IMG/VR virus record: IMGVR_UViG_3300006752_000077
Location: 1-37,084 of that record
DNA: 37,084 bases
DNA from: a virus
Strand: one strand, 5' to 3'
Part shown: positions 21,602-27,737 of the stretch, piece after piece
How the letters are laid out: the number at the start of each line of letters is the position of its first letter
Numbering within the stretch: the stretch's first letter is position 1
The notes under the pieces: model-generated
What the model was told of the DNA's origin: nothing
What the model saw: the letters and a program-made list of their open reading frames with translations, nothing else
The model's database searches: none
Made by a program: the position numbers and the translations under genes

Positions 21602-22138
21602 ATGGTAGACTCAGTAAAAAACTATGGTATAGCAGGAGCAAGTACAACTATTGAGCTTGGTAAACAAGGTGCAGTAATTGATGCTTCAAGTAGCTCAGTA
21701 ATTAGTTTAAAAGACAAAGACGGTGCATTAGAAAGTGTTGCCTTAGCAAACGGTACAGCAAGTAGCCATGCTGTATCTAAAGGTCAATTAGATGCAAGTG
21801 TTTCTCAAAAATTAAGTTACATTAAAACTACAGTTGCATACAACTCAGGCACAACATCAATTGGTACAGCAAGTGCTAATACAACAATCCAATTTGTAAC
21901 AGTTGAAAAAACTGCTGGTAATTGGACTAGTGCTGATGCAAGTACGGAAATTACTGTTGGTGATTCAGGTGATGTTGATAGACTATTTGCAGGGTTTGAA
22001 CCAGCAGGTGGACAATTTAAACATGATGCAGACCATACATATAGTTCTGATACTGCTGTTAATATAATAGTTACTACAGGCGGTGCATCAGCAGGTTCGG
22101 CTGATGTCTATGTTTACTATACTGGTACTATAGAATAA
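21602..22138 (+). CDS. Virion-type protein B, 178 aa, paralogue of the previous gene
   Basis: It has the same layout as the 20982-21587 product: N-terminal IAGASTTIELGKQG, then ALANGTASSHAVSKGQLDAS, then a beta-rich domain with WTSADASTEITVGDSGDVDR and an end GGASAGSADVYVYY. The 14-nt gap holds TAGGAAAC as ribosome site. The tandem pair probably arose by duplication and may form related or mixed multimers in the virion. Confidence 0.7.
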   Translation: MVDSVKNYGIAGASTTIELGKQGAVIDASSSSVISLKDKDGALESVALANGTASSHAVSKGQLDASVSQKLSYIKTTVAYNSGTTSIGTASANTTIQFVTVEKTAGNWTSADASTEITVGDSGDVDRLFAGFEPAGGQFKHDADHTYSSDTAVNIIVTTGGASAGSADVYVYYTGTIE

Positions 22139-22139
22139 A

Positions 22140-22631
22140 ATGAAAATCACTGAGGTTACTAATAAGGTAGTCAGGACCTCTGACCCAATACCAAAACTTA
22201 GTAAGCCTGTAACAGGCAGAGAACAAAAACATCCTTATACAGGAATGTTAGTTGGTAGTAAGTATAACGTAGCAGAAGATCCAAAGGGAGGAATGTACAT
22301 TCCTAACAATACCAATCCAGCCTATGAAAAGATGAAAAAATTTTTAAAGTTTGCTCAGGAACAAGGATTTACTGATGTCAAACATTTATTAGATAATAAT
22401 ACATTTGATATGTTAGTAAGTCGATTAGCACAAACAGGTGTTGATCTAACTGAAGAAGCATTAACAGAAGAACAATTCGACGAAGCGGCAGGTGAAAAAG
22501 ATGCCTGCTATCACAAAGTAAAATCCAGATATAAAGTATGGCCTAGTGCTTATGCTTCTGGTGCCTTAGTCAAGTGCCGTAAAGTAGGTGCTAAGAATTG
22601 GGGCAACTCCTCTAAAAAGAAAAAGAAGTAA
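22140..22631 (+). CDS. Late protein with basic C-terminal module, 163 aa
   Basis: It starts MKITEVTNKVVRTSDPIPKL. The middle has HPYTGMLVGSKYNVAEDPKG and a helical region, and the end is DACYHKVKSRYKVWPSAYAS followed by GALVKCRKVGAKNW and a Lys tail. The YxKVKxRYKVWPSAYASGALVxCRKVG module is a recurrent element of marine phage late proteins, with no assigned function. Its lysines, arginines and two Cys suggest nucleic acid contact. The gene starts one base after the stop of the paralogue before it, probably co-translated. Confidence 0.65.
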   Translation: MKITEVTNKVVRTSDPIPKLSKPVTGREQKHPYTGMLVGSKYNVAEDPKGGMYIPNNTNPAYEKMKKFLKFAQEQGFTDVKHLLDNNTFDMLVSRLAQTGVDLTEEALTEEQFDEAAGEKDACYHKVKSRYKVWPSAYASGALVKCRKVGAKNWGNSSKKKKK

Positions 22632-22648
22632 AAGTAATTCCAAATCTT

Positions 22649-22656
22649 GATAAATA
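22649..22656 (+). promoter_or_regulatory. Late promoter GATAAATA, leaderless geometry
   Basis: GATAAATA, then GATGT, then ATG at 22662. With T4-like initiation the first transcribed base is the A of ATG. Confidence 0.8.
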
Positions 22657-22661
22657 GATGT

Positions 22662-23090
22662 ATGAGCATAAGAAAATACATCGCAATCATAGAAGCGGCT
22701 GAGCAATCGTGTCCTTTAGCAACTAAAGACCTAGAGCTCAATACCAAGAATCGAGACGCAACTCTTAAAAATTTCAATTACGGTCCTTTGAACGTAGATG
22801 AACCAGGTGACTATTGGAAAGATATAGGCAAATACTGGAATACTACAGAAGAAGCCGCCAAAGAAAGTAATTGTGGTGTTTGTGTAGCATTTGATATATC
22901 TCCCAGAATGGATGATTGTATGCCAGGTATTACCTCAGATGAACATGGAGTATTAGGGTACTGTTGGATGCACCATTTTAAATGTCATAGTGCTAGAAGT
23001 TGTCATACTTGGGCAAAGGGCGGTCCTATAGAAAAAGACGACGTAAGTTATGAGTGGGGCGAAAGGAATCAAACAGCAGATGAAGATTAA
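22662..23090 (+). CDS. Cys-rich late protein, 142 aa
   Basis: The start is set at ATG 22662; a TTG at 22647 lies before the promoter box and cannot be used from it. The N-terminus MSIRKYIAIIEAAEQ has an I-I-E-A site. The middle, KDLELNTKNRDATLKNFNYG, precedes EPGDYWKDIGKYW. The second half is rich in Cys and His (NCGVCVAFD, DDCMPG, YCWMHHFKCHSARSCHTW), suggesting a zinc or iron-sulphur site. The family is familiar from marine T4-like phages but has no known function. Late, leaderless gene in the structural block; an internal virion protein is possible. Confidence 0.7.
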   Translation: MSIRKYIAIIEAAEQSCPLATKDLELNTKNRDATLKNFNYGPLNVDEPGDYWKDIGKYWNTTEEAAKESNCGVCVAFDISPRMDDCMPGITSDEHGVLGYCWMHHFKCHSARSCHTWAKGGPIEKDDVSYEWGERNQTADED

Positions 23091-23751
23091 CGAAATTATA
23101 GAAGATATAACTACTCTTAATACAGAACCTAAATTGGGTAAATTACCACATGAGGAAGTAGAGTCAGTTATAAATCAATGGGTTAACCAAGAAGACCATA
23201 TAGAATTAAGTAATGGAATGCATGTACTCAGTGGTGAGAATCATGGTTACGATGACAACGTAGCACTCATAGTTGATGCTAATTATAAAATATTAGATAA
23301 CGATACTGATATAGTCGAACTAATGCAACAATTCACAGCACAAGAAATAGACCCAAGCATTGTAGAAACAATAGTTGAAAAATGTTGGAAAGGATACCAA
23401 AAGAAAGGCATGAAGACTATGTTTGGTAAACGTGTTCCTAATTGTGTTAAGAAAGAAGCAGTAGAAGAAGATTTAAGAGCATGGTTTGGCAAAGGCAAGA
23501 AAGGTGGAGCCGGAGGCGGAGGCTGGGACCGTTACAATACCAAAGGTGAACGTATTGGCAAGTGCGGTGACAGTAAGAAAGGCGAAGGTAAGCCTAAATG
23601 TTTAAGCAAAAGCAGAGCGGCAAGTTTAAGAGCCAAAGGTGGTAAGAAGGCTATTGGTAAAGCAGTATCAAAGAAAAGACGTAACGATCCAAATAAGAAC
23701 CGCAAAGGTAAAGCAAAGAACGTTAGTAATACTGTAGGCAAAAAGAAATAA
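23080..23751 (+). CDS. Late protein with basic Gly/Lys-rich C-terminal module, 223 aa
   Basis: The start is set at ATG 23080 (MKINEIIEDITTLN), overlapping the upstream stop by 11 nt. The first 110 residues are acidic. At about 114-123 comes KCWKGYQKKG, followed by MKTMFGKRVPNCVKKE. A Gly-rich stretch then leads into GGGGWDRYNTKGERIGKCGD, then KPKCLSKSRAASLRAKGGKK and a basic end. This last module (WDRYNxxGxRIGKCGD...GKPKCLSK) recurs in marine phage proteins of unknown function and could bind DNA. The acidic head and basic tail fit a packaged core protein. Confidence 0.65.
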   Translation: MKINEIIEDITTLNTEPKLGKLPHEEVESVINQWVNQEDHIELSNGMHVLSGENHGYDDNVALIVDANYKILDNDTDIVELMQQFTAQEIDPSIVETIVEKCWKGYQKKGMKTMFGKRVPNCVKKEAVEEDLRAWFGKGKKGGAGGGGWDRYNTKGERIGKCGDSKKGEGKPKCLSKSRAASLRAKGGKKAIGKAVSKKRRNDPNKNRKGKAKNVSNTVGKKK

Positions 23752-23969
23752 TGGATGTAGAACGAATAATAGCAACCCATTTAGATATAGACATCGCAAA
23801 AGTTACTGATGATGCACATCTAATCGACGACTTAGGTGCTGACAGTTTACATACAGTTGAACTTATAATAGAGTTTGAAACACAGTTTAATTTAGATATT
23901 TCTGACGATGACGCAGAAGAATTAGTAACTGTAGGAAAGATTAAAGAATATATCGATCTCTACGGTTAA
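23751..23969 (+). CDS. acpP: Acyl carrier protein
   Basis: This 72-aa acidic four-helix protein has LIDDLGADSLHTVELIIEFE, with S32 in the DSL motif as attachment site of 4'-phosphopantetheine, and an end DDDAEELVTVGKIKEYIDLY typical of ACP. It is a little shorter than the bacterial protein (about 77 aa). It would need the host holo-ACP synthase. ACP genes are known in some marine phages. Here the gene stands between late structural-type genes, its ATG overlapping the upstream stop (TAATG), so it is expressed late. It might divert host fatty acids or serve an unknown acyl transfer. Confidence 0.93.
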   Translation: MDVERIIATHLDIDIAKVTDDAHLIDDLGADSLHTVELIIEFETQFNLDISDDDAEELVTVGKIKEYIDLYG

Positions 23970-23983
23970 TAAGTATTTAAACA

Positions 23984-23991
23984 ACTAAATA
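23984..23991 (+). promoter_or_regulatory. Possible late promoter ACTAAATA
   Basis: ACTAAATA lies 21 nt before the ATG at 24013, with TAGGAG in between. This variant box is the same as the one before the gene at 14633, but here it has a normal leader. Confidence 0.45.
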
Positions 23992-24012
23992 ATGTAGTAA
24001 TAGGAGAATACA

Positions 24013-24168
24013 ATGGATTTTATTAAAGCAAGATTAAAAGAAAGGACTAGTTGGGACGGTGGTATCCTAATTGCAGGTGGTATTGTAATGATACTTGCTC
24101 CTGTTAATTTAATTGCATACGGCATGATTGCCTACGGTGCATGGACTATCTGGAAAGAAGAGGACTAA
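24013..24168 (+). CDS. Small membrane protein, 51 aa
   Basis: A TAGGAG ribosome site stands 8 nt before the ATG. The product has a basic start (MDFIKARLKERTSW), then a Gly-rich double hydrophobic stretch (GGILIAGGIVMILAPVNLIA and YGMIAYGAWTIW) and an acidic end KEED. It lies directly before the lysozyme gene, with a 5-nt gap. A holin or spanin-like partner role is possible because of this context, but the family was not recognised. Confidence 0.7.
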   Translation: MDFIKARLKERTSWDGGILIAGGIVMILAPVNLIAYGMIAYGAWTIWKEED

Positions 24169-24173
24169 TTTAA

Positions 24174-24635
24174 ATGTTTGGATTCGGAAACAAGTTAGAT
24201 AGAGAAGCAGTATTTGAACAAATGAAAATAGATGAAGGTGTTGTATATGAAGTATATCACGACCACCTAGGTCTTCCAACATTTGGTGTTGGTCATTTAG
24301 TACTGGAATCAGATCCAGAATATGGTAAACCAGTTGGCACGCCCGTTGATAAAGATAGAGTGAATGAATGTTTTGAGAAAGACTTAGATACTGCCATTTC
24401 CGAATGCTCTGTCTTATATGAAGACTTCGATGACTTTCCAGGAGAAGTTAAAGAAATATTAGTTAATATGATGTTCAACATGGGTAGAACTAGACTAAGT
24501 GGATTTAAAAACTTTAAGAAAGCATTAGAAGAAAACGATTGGAAAAAAGCCGCAGTAGAAGGCAGAGATTCAAAATGGTACAGGCAAGTGACAAACAGAG
24601 CAGAAAGACTGATGTCGAGGCTCGAGAACGTCTAG
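24174..24635 (+). CDS. T4-type lysozyme (GH24 endolysin)
   Basis: At 153 aa it is close to T4 lysozyme (164 aa). The catalytic triad fits: E21 in MKIDEGVVYEVYHDHLG, D30 nine residues later and T36 in LPTFGVGHLV. The C-terminal domain has VNMMFNMGRTRLSGFKNFKK and the WYRQVTNRAERLM signature. It cleaves the glycan strands of peptidoglycan at lysis. There is no signal peptide, so it needs a holin; candidates are the small membrane proteins at 24013 and 15664. It lies in the late block, with no ribosome site stronger than AATTTAA before the ATG, so it is probably coupled to the upstream gene. Confidence 0.95.
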   Translation: MFGFGNKLDREAVFEQMKIDEGVVYEVYHDHLGLPTFGVGHLVLESDPEYGKPVGTPVDKDRVNECFEKDLDTAISECSVLYEDFDDFPGEVKEILVNMMFNMGRTRLSGFKNFKKALEENDWKKAAVEGRDSKWYRQVTNRAERLMSRLENV

Positions 24636-24739
24636 TAGAATACGCACTTAAAAAAATCGAACACCCTATATACAGGGGAAAATTCTGGTGCAGTGAACGA
24701 AAAGATTATTTTAATTATATTGATTGGTTATACAAGTAA
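24575..24739 (+). CDS. Small protein overlapping the lysozyme end, up to 54 aa
   Basis: The reading frame after the lysozyme stop looks coding: RERLVEYALKKIEHPIYRGK, then FWCSERKDYFNYIDWLYK. A start at ATG 24575 would give 54 aa, with the first 20 residues in a second frame of the lysozyme gene. An unrecognised alternative start further down is possible. The protein is basic and aromatic-rich. Function unknown. Confidence 0.45.
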   Translation: MVQASDKQSRKTDVEARERLVEYALKKIEHPIYRGKFWCSERKDYFNYIDWLYK

Positions 24740-24752
24740 AAACATGTTTTTA

Positions 24753-24760
24753 AATAAATA
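24753..24760 (+). promoter_or_regulatory. Possible late promoter AATAAATA
   Basis: AATAAATA stands 25 nt before ATG 24786, with an AGGAG ribosome site in the leader. It fits the late box apart from the first base. Confidence 0.5.
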
Positions 24761-24785
24761 GTCACATAATAATTAGGAGACACAC

Positions 24786-24989
24786 ATGCCAACAAAATTC
24801 AAACCAAGTCAAAAGACTGTTCAACGTGGAAGTAAAACAGTTACTACACAAAATTTCTATATCAAAAATATACCACAGCAAGAACTATTTGATTATATTA
24901 ATAACGGACAAAAACCAAAAATTAAACAAAAATGCCGCAATGAATTACAAAGACGTGGTGTAAAAATAATTATGGTACCAAAGTCATAA
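24786..24989 (+). CDS. Small conserved-type late protein, 67 aa
   Basis: A basic protein, MPTKFKPSQKTVQRGSKTVT then TQNFYIKNIPQQELFDYINN and KPKIKQKCRNELQRRGVKI. The pattern MPTKFKPS...(F/Y)Y(I/M)KN...ELFDxxN...K(I/V)(K/R)xKxRNEL(Q/V)RRG is familiar from marine T4-like phages, without function. A good AGGAG lies 8 nt upstream. Confidence 0.75.
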   Translation: MPTKFKPSQKTVQRGSKTVTTQNFYIKNIPQQELFDYINNGQKPKIKQKCRNELQRRGVKIIMVPKS

Positions 24990-24993
24990 AATA

Positions 24994-25001
24994 GATAAAT
25001 A
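24994..25001 (+). promoter_or_regulatory. Late promoter GATAAATA, leaderless geometry
   Basis: GATAAATA, then GTTGT, then ATG at 25007, with the same 5-nt gap as at 22649 and 27725. No ribosome site is present. Confidence 0.85.
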
Positions 25002-25006
25002 GTTGT

Positions 25007-26500
25007 ATGAAATTATATGACTTATTTGAACAGCAAAAACCTTTAAATCAAATTCAAAATTATTCATCTCAAGGTGAATTTATTGATAAAGGTGTGAGTG
25101 CCTACAATTCTGGTGGGTTACCTATGCTGTATAGGTATATAGAAAATCAACTAGGCTTTAAAAAAAATGATGTAGAAAGAGATTTCTTACCTACTAAAGC
25201 AGAACATACTCGCGAAGAAGATGCAGTTATGGCCTTCTTGGGTGAGTTAGAAAGTATGGCAGTTGAGGGTAAGAATTCTCCTAAACAAGTAAATCCAGTT
25301 GCAAAACACTCTCGTAATAAGAGTGGTGCCGGTGCTCATAAGTCACCTAAAGACTATGACAGAAAAGATGCAAAGAAAGACATTAAGCAACAGTTAGGCG
25401 AAAAAGGCGACATGATGATTGGTGAGCCAGATGCTTATTATGATGCTGAAGAAAGACGTCAAGCATACAACGATTTACAGGATGCATTAGAACGAAGTAG
25501 TAATGTTGAAGCAATGTATGTTAAAGATGGCCATTGCCCAGAATGTCCTAATGTAGAAGATGATGAAGACTGTTATGGGTTTGGCAACTACGGTTGTGAC
25601 GATGGTATTTTAACATACAATGGTGACGATGTAAGTTGGAAAGAAATACAAGATCATGATGAACGTCAAGCACAACGACAAAGTGCTAAAGACAATTATC
25701 CAGGTGACGAAGAAGTTATAAAAGGATTAGCCAACATGATGAAAAACATGGATGATCCTAGACAAGCATATCAACAAATGCAGGCAGACTATCCGCACAT
25801 GGGTAGAGCACAAAGAAGTTCGTTAATTGCAAAAGCAAAAGAAATGGCTTTTCCAAATGAAAGTTTTGACGTAAGTGCAGAACAAAGTCGTGAAGAAGAA
25901 GCATACGATGAATTAATGGATGCCCTACATAAAGGTGGCGAAGAAGCATACGCAAAAGCATGTGGTTTATCAATGGAAGAACTAGATCAAGAAATGACTG
26001 AGATTAGCATAGACTTAAACTTGCATATGGATGATGACAGAGATGAAATTATTCAAAGACATGCTGAAGATACAGTAGACAATGCAGATTGGAAAGACCA
26101 TGGCGAAGAAGATTTAGAAGAAAATCTAGATGGATACTACCTAGCTCACCGAGCAAAGAAACTTTGGTTAAAAGATAATCCAGGCACAACAGAACGTGAC
26201 TACTGGCAAGCAGGCGTTAAAGTCCAAGATGAATATACAGAAAAAGCAGGTGGTATTAAAGGCGATTATCAAGGTAAAGGCGTAAGTAATTGGACTGTAG
26301 AAGAGGATATGGATTCAAACGAAGCAGATGTAAGCAAAATGTTAGCAAAGGCATTGGGCGATCCTAATAAATGGTCTGAAATGACGGCACCAGAATTATA
26401 TGCAGAACTAGAAAGTAGAGATACAGAATTCGCTGATGCTATAAAACAAGTTGCAAAAATTGTTTACGGTGTTAAGTTAGAAGAACATCGTGACAATTAA
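25007..26500 (+). CDS. Acidic late protein, 497 aa, unknown
   Basis: It starts MKLYDLFEQQKPLNQ, with L-F-E in the place of a T4-style capsid-targeting leader. Later parts are highly charged and helical (RKDAKKDIKQQLGEKGDMMI, NDLQDALERSSNVEAMYVKD). A Cys-rich stretch follows (GHCPECPNVEDDEDCYGFGN, then YGCDD) that looks like a zinc site, then long acidic helices and a C-terminal KMLAKALGDPNKWSEMTAPE region. No enzyme motif was recognised. It is late, leaderless and acidic, which fits a prohead core or packaged internal protein; this is an inference. The next small gene starts inside its end. Confidence 0.65.
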   Translation: MKLYDLFEQQKPLNQIQNYSSQGEFIDKGVSAYNSGGLPMLYRYIENQLGFKKNDVERDFLPTKAEHTREEDAVMAFLGELESMAVEGKNSPKQVNPVAKHSRNKSGAGAHKSPKDYDRKDAKKDIKQQLGEKGDMMIGEPDAYYDAEERRQAYNDLQDALERSSNVEAMYVKDGHCPECPNVEDDEDCYGFGNYGCDDGILTYNGDDVSWKEIQDHDERQAQRQSAKDNYPGDEEVIKGLANMMKNMDDPRQAYQQMQADYPHMGRAQRSSLIAKAKEMAFPNESFDVSAEQSREEEAYDELMDALHKGGEEAYAKACGLSMEELDQEMTEISIDLNLHMDDDRDEIIQRHAEDTVDNADWKDHGEEDLEENLDGYYLAHRAKKLWLKDNPGTTERDYWQAGVKVQDEYTEKAGGIKGDYQGKGVSNWTVEEDMDSNEADVSKMLAKALGDPNKWSEMTAPELYAELESRDTEFADAIKQVAKIVYGVKLEEHRDN

Positions 26501-26636
26501 AGAAATTACAGAATTTAAAACTCCCAAAAAAGTATACGATAAACCACAAGACTATGTGGATGCTCGTAATCATAGATTTGACAACATGTTCAGTCTCCCA
26601 CCTAAAAAGAAGAAACGTAAAAAGAAAAACAAATAA
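26490..26636 (+). CDS. Small late protein with Lys-rich tail, 48 aa (GTG start)
   Basis: GTG 26490 lies inside the last codons of the upstream gene. The product reads VTIKEITEFKTPKKVYDKPQ, then DYVDARNHRFDNMFSLPP, and ends in KKKKRKKKNK. The basic tail suggests DNA contact. The start (IKEITE) is like those of 22140 and 23080. Coding is supported by composition and by coupling to the upstream gene. Confidence 0.6.
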   Translation: MTIKEITEFKTPKKVYDKPQDYVDARNHRFDNMFSLPPKKKKRKKKNK

Positions 26637-26645
26637 GTAATACAT

Positions 26646-27215
26646 ATGGACCAATATGTAAAACTAATCAAAGAAAACTTTGACCCAAGTAATATACAAA
26701 AAGATATAGATAACTTTCTAACAGAGTTAGACTTATGGCATCATGATCAAATTAGTTTAACTTCACATACAGGAAAAGATGACTGGCAATGTAGTGTAGG
26801 GAAAATATTTGACCTAGAATATCCTGAATATATTTATAGTAAAGTTAATAAGTATTTTAAAAACACATCTATAGAAAAATTAATTTTTGAATATAAAAAT
26901 TATTATAGATGGAGATTAATGAAAATTAATCCTAGATCTATATACACTATACACAGAGATGGTACTGGTTCAGATAATATTAAAAATTTAAGAATACATA
27001 TACCCGTCATTACAAACGACCATGCCTATCTAATGTTTTACGATAAACATCCTAAAGACAATAATAGTGTAAATGTTACATATCATAATTTAAAGGCAGG
27101 AAATATTTACGAAATAAATACTACTGACTTCCATACAGCAGTTAACCACGGCTCGGAACCAAGATGGCATATAGTCGGAGTAAGATATGAAGATAGCACT
27201 AACAGGACACACTAG
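26646..27215 (+). CDS. Fe(II)/2OG dioxygenase, aspartyl/asparaginyl hydroxylase-like
   Basis: The 189-aa protein has the double-stranded beta-helix core. The HxD pair is H103/D105 in YTIHRDGTG, the strand LRIHIPVITND follows, and the distal His is H168 in FHTAVNHGSEPRWHIV with R173 as probable 2OG ligand. The form RxHxPV...H(G)S resembles the Asp/Asn beta-hydroxylase family rather than prolyl hydroxylases. The substrate is unknown. The end overlaps the next gene by 29 nt in another frame, so the two are co-translated. Confidence 0.75.
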   Translation: MDQYVKLIKENFDPSNIQKDIDNFLTELDLWHHDQISLTSHTGKDDWQCSVGKIFDLEYPEYIYSKVNKYFKNTSIEKLIFEYKNYYRWRLMKINPRSIYTIHRDGTGSDNIKNLRIHIPVITNDHAYLMFYDKHPKDNNSVNVTYHNLKAGNIYEINTTDFHTAVNHGSEPRWHIVGVRYEDSTNRTH

Positions 27216-27726
27216 CGGAATAGGTAAAGCCTTATACGACATACTATCAGTAGATAATGAAGTAGTATGTTTTAGCCGTACTAATGGTTACGATATCGGT
27301 AAAGTAAGGATAATGGAACAAGTAGTGCAAGAGTCAATTGATTGTGATGTCTTTATTAACAATGCTTATGCAGGTATATCACAGGTACATATTTTAAATA
27401 CACTATGGAATTTTTGGAAAAGAGACGAAACAAAAACTATTGTAAACGTTTCCAGTTTAAGTAAATATCCAGGCATCAGTGGAAATGAGTCAGGGTATTC
27501 AGCACATAAGGCCGCACTATCACATCAAGCACTTTTACTAATGTTTAATGGAAGTAGAAAGTGTAGGATGATAAATGTTAATCCAGGATGGGTTGACACT
27601 AAAATGACTAAAAAAGTAACCGCAAATAAACTTACTGCACCAGAATGTGCAGAACAGATTGCATACGCAATCAAACTACCACAACATATAGAAATAGGAG
27701 AACTTAGTCTCTGGCGCCCATACTGA
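27187..27726 (+). CDS. Short-chain dehydrogenase/reductase (SDR), short form
   Basis: TGHTSGIG (6-13) binds the nucleotide cofactor. FINNAYAG replaces the usual NNAG, the catalytic Ser is S89/S90 in NVSSLS, and YSAHK gives Y104 and K108. The product is 179 aa, shorter than typical SDRs (about 250 aa), with several helices trimmed. PGWVDTKMT near the end is the usual PGxVxT motif. The substrate is unknown. It is tightly coupled to the preceding oxygenase gene, suggesting two steps on one substrate. Confidence 0.88.
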   Translation: MKIALTGHTSGIGKALYDILSVDNEVVCFSRTNGYDIGKVRIMEQVVQESIDCDVFINNAYAGISQVHILNTLWNFWKRDETKTIVNVSSLSKYPGISGNESGYSAHKAALSHQALLLMFNGSRKCRMINVNPGWVDTKMTKKVTANKLTAPECAEQIAYAIKLPQHIEIGELSLWRPY

Positions 27727-27732
27727 TAAATA
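27725..27732 (+). promoter_or_regulatory. Late promoter GATAAATA, leaderless geometry
   Basis: GATAAATA overlaps the stop of the SDR gene and is followed by GTAGT and ATG at 27738. No ribosome site is present. Confidence 0.85.
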
Positions 27733-27737
27733 GTAGT

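Noticed and set aside
24539-24739. Full-length frame from 24539 as a 66-aa protein
   Set aside because: The first part runs in a second frame of the lysozyme gene and has no ribosome site; only the part after the lysozyme stop looks coding, so a shorter version is listed.
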